Notes under the pieces: model-generated
Seen by the model: only the letters and a program-made list of their open reading frames with translations
What the model was told of the DNA's origin: nothing
Database searches by the model: none
In this document: one piece after another, positions 63,026 through 64,000 of the stretch
How the letters are laid out: the number at the start of each line of letters is the position of its first letter
Numbering within the stretch: position 1 is the first letter of the stretch
From: Sphingomonadales bacterium UBA6157
Lineage (GTDB): Bacteria; Pseudomonadota; Alphaproteobacteria; Sphingomonadales; Sphingomonadaceae
Reading direction: 5' to 3'
DNA: 64,000 nt
Assembly (NCBI GenBank): GCA_002423025.1
Contig: DIUN01000036.1
Location: 4,370-68,369, forward strand
Made by a program: the position numbers and the translations under genes

Positions 63026-64000
63026 ATGCAGGCCACTACCGTTAAACGCATCTCCCACCTCGCCCTGCTGCTGCTCTGCGGCAGCGCCGCGACGCTCGCC
63101 CAAGCCCAGACAGCGCCCCAGACAGCGCCGCAGGCCGCTGCCGTGGAGGAGAGCGATGCCAATGAGATCATCGTCACCGCCACCAAGCGGGCCGAGAGCA
63201 TCCAGGACATTCCGCTCGCCGTTTCGGCGCTCACCGGCGATGCGCTCTCCAAGTCGCGCGTGACGCAGACGGATGAGCTGGTGACGCGCACGCCCAACCT
63301 GCAGCTCTCCTCGATCGTGGGTGACAACACCCCGATCTTCTCGCTGCGCGGCGTCTCGATGTTCGATTACAGCCTCAACCAGTCCAGCCCGGTCGCGACC
63401 TATTATGACGAAGTCTACAAGGGCAATTTCGCCTTTCTCGGCGTCGCCATGTACGATCTGGAGCGCGTGGAAGTGCTGCGCGGCCCGCAGGGTACGCTGT
63501 ATGGCAAGAACACCACCGGCGGCGCGGTCAACCTGATCAGCAAGGCCCCGGAGCTTGGCGAGACCAGCGGTTACGTCAATGTCGGCTATGGCAACTACAA
63601 CCGCATCGATGCCAATGCCGCGATCAACCTGCCGCTCGGGGACAAGGCGGCGCTGCGCATCGCCGCCACCTATTCCAACGCCGATGGCTGGTTCAAGAAC
63701 GTCGTGCCCGGCCAGCCTGATCTCGCCAGCGTGCGGGAATATGGCATCCGCGCCGCGCTGCGCTTCGAGCCTGCCGATGGCATCGACATCACCCTGCGCG
63801 GCTCGACGAGCTACCAGAACCCGCGCAACTACGGCATTTATGCCCAGCCCGAGGCCGTCAACCGCCCCGGCCTGGAGGAGCGCGAAATCGCTGCCAACGT
63901 GACCTCGCGGCGCAAGGCGCGGACCTACTCGCTGTCCCTCACCGCCAATGTCGACATCACCGATGCCCTCACCGTCACCAGCATCACGGCGTGGGACAAG
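63026..64000 (+). CDS. TonB-dependent receptor (3' end beyond the window)
   Basis: The first 325 residues of an outer-membrane receptor are visible. It has a signal peptide (LALLLLCGSAATLAQAQ), a TonB box (NEIIVTATKRAE) and a plug with PLAVSALTGDAL, IFSLRGVSMFDY and the signature VLRGPQGTLYGKNTTGGAVNLIS (key RGPQGTLYGKNT). Barrel strands follow to the window end. The ATG has AAGGGG nine bases upstream. It starts 31 bases after the second cytochrome on the same strand, so it may be co-expressed with the amine dehydrogenase genes and import the amine or a related ligand; that is inference. Confidence 0.94.
   Translation, partial: MQATTVKRISHLALLLLCGSAATLAQAQTAPQTAPQAAAVEESDANEIIVTATKRAESIQDIPLAVSALTGDALSKSRVTQTDELVTRTPNLQLSSIVGDNTPIFSLRGVSMFDYSLNQSSPVATYYDEVYKGNFAFLGVAMYDLERVEVLRGPQGTLYGKNTTGGAVNLISKAPELGETSGYVNVGYGNYNRIDANAAINLPLGDKAALRIAATYSNADGWFKNVVPGQPDLASVREYGIRAALRFEPADGIDITLRGSTSYQNPRNYGIYAQPEAVNRPGLEEREIAANVTSRRKARTYSLSLTANVDITDALTVTSITAWDK

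Overview
The window is GC-rich, gene-dense DNA of an alphaproteobacterium, most likely a sphingomonad. I base this on protein style only, since no search was possible: three TonB-dependent receptors, the ~1600-residue NAD-glutamate dehydrogenase, an imuA-imuB-dnaE2 cassette behind a GAAC-N7-GAAC LexA box, and many ATGA/GTGA stop-start overlaps. No insertion sequence, phage, CRISPR array or rRNA was seen.

Layout. 1-10.2 kb: the 3' part of ftsH with its terminator, a MarR-acetyltransferase fusion with an MFS exporter, a tripartite RND efflux operon and a LysE-type exporter. 10.2-15.7 kb: the SOS mutagenesis cassette. 15.7-21.5 kb: a VOC protein, a zinc-independent reductase, a YhiN-type flavoprotein and a crotonase/acyl-CoA dehydrogenase operon. 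21.6-25.9 kb: a secreted PHP-domain phosphoesterase and a TonB receptor behind a PHO-box-like site. 26.1-31.5 kb: the large glutamate dehydrogenase and an unrecognised protein. 31.7 kb: tRNA-Thr(CGT). 32.3-38.6 kb: ECF sigma, FecR-like anti-sigma, a secreted M28 peptidase and, convergently, a TonB receptor with an STN signalling domain; sigma gene and receptor share a 22-nt bipartite upstream motif. 39-43.9 kb: TetR regulator, Rieske oxygenase, CrtI-like flavoprotein and APC permease. 44-50.8 kb: a SulP transporter, DabA, DabB and a further NuoM/N-like subunit, an apparent inorganic-carbon uptake operon.

51-58.3 kb is the most interesting region. It is a tightly overlapping six-gene operon that reads as a Gram-negative relative of the Dlt (D-alanylation) acyl-export pathway: two adenylating enzymes (one fused to a carrier domain), a membrane-anchored SGNH protein, an MBOAT acyltransferase, a 46-residue single-span protein ending in FTYMNL (resembling the C-terminal tyrosine acyl-shuttle motif of DltX), and a zinc-ribbon methyltransferase whose C-terminus looks like a decayed adenylation domain. 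I infer that it activates an unknown acyl or aminoacyl group, carries it on the fused carrier, passes it through the membrane via the MBOAT and microprotein tyrosine, and delivers it to an envelope acceptor via the SGNH protein.

58.4-63 kb: a TetR regulator and, divergently, an aromatic-amine-dehydrogenase-like (TTQ) cluster aauBEDA with two c-type cytochromes, followed by a third TonB receptor cut by the window end. All starts given are my choices from start codon, Shine-Dalgarno and overlap evidence.
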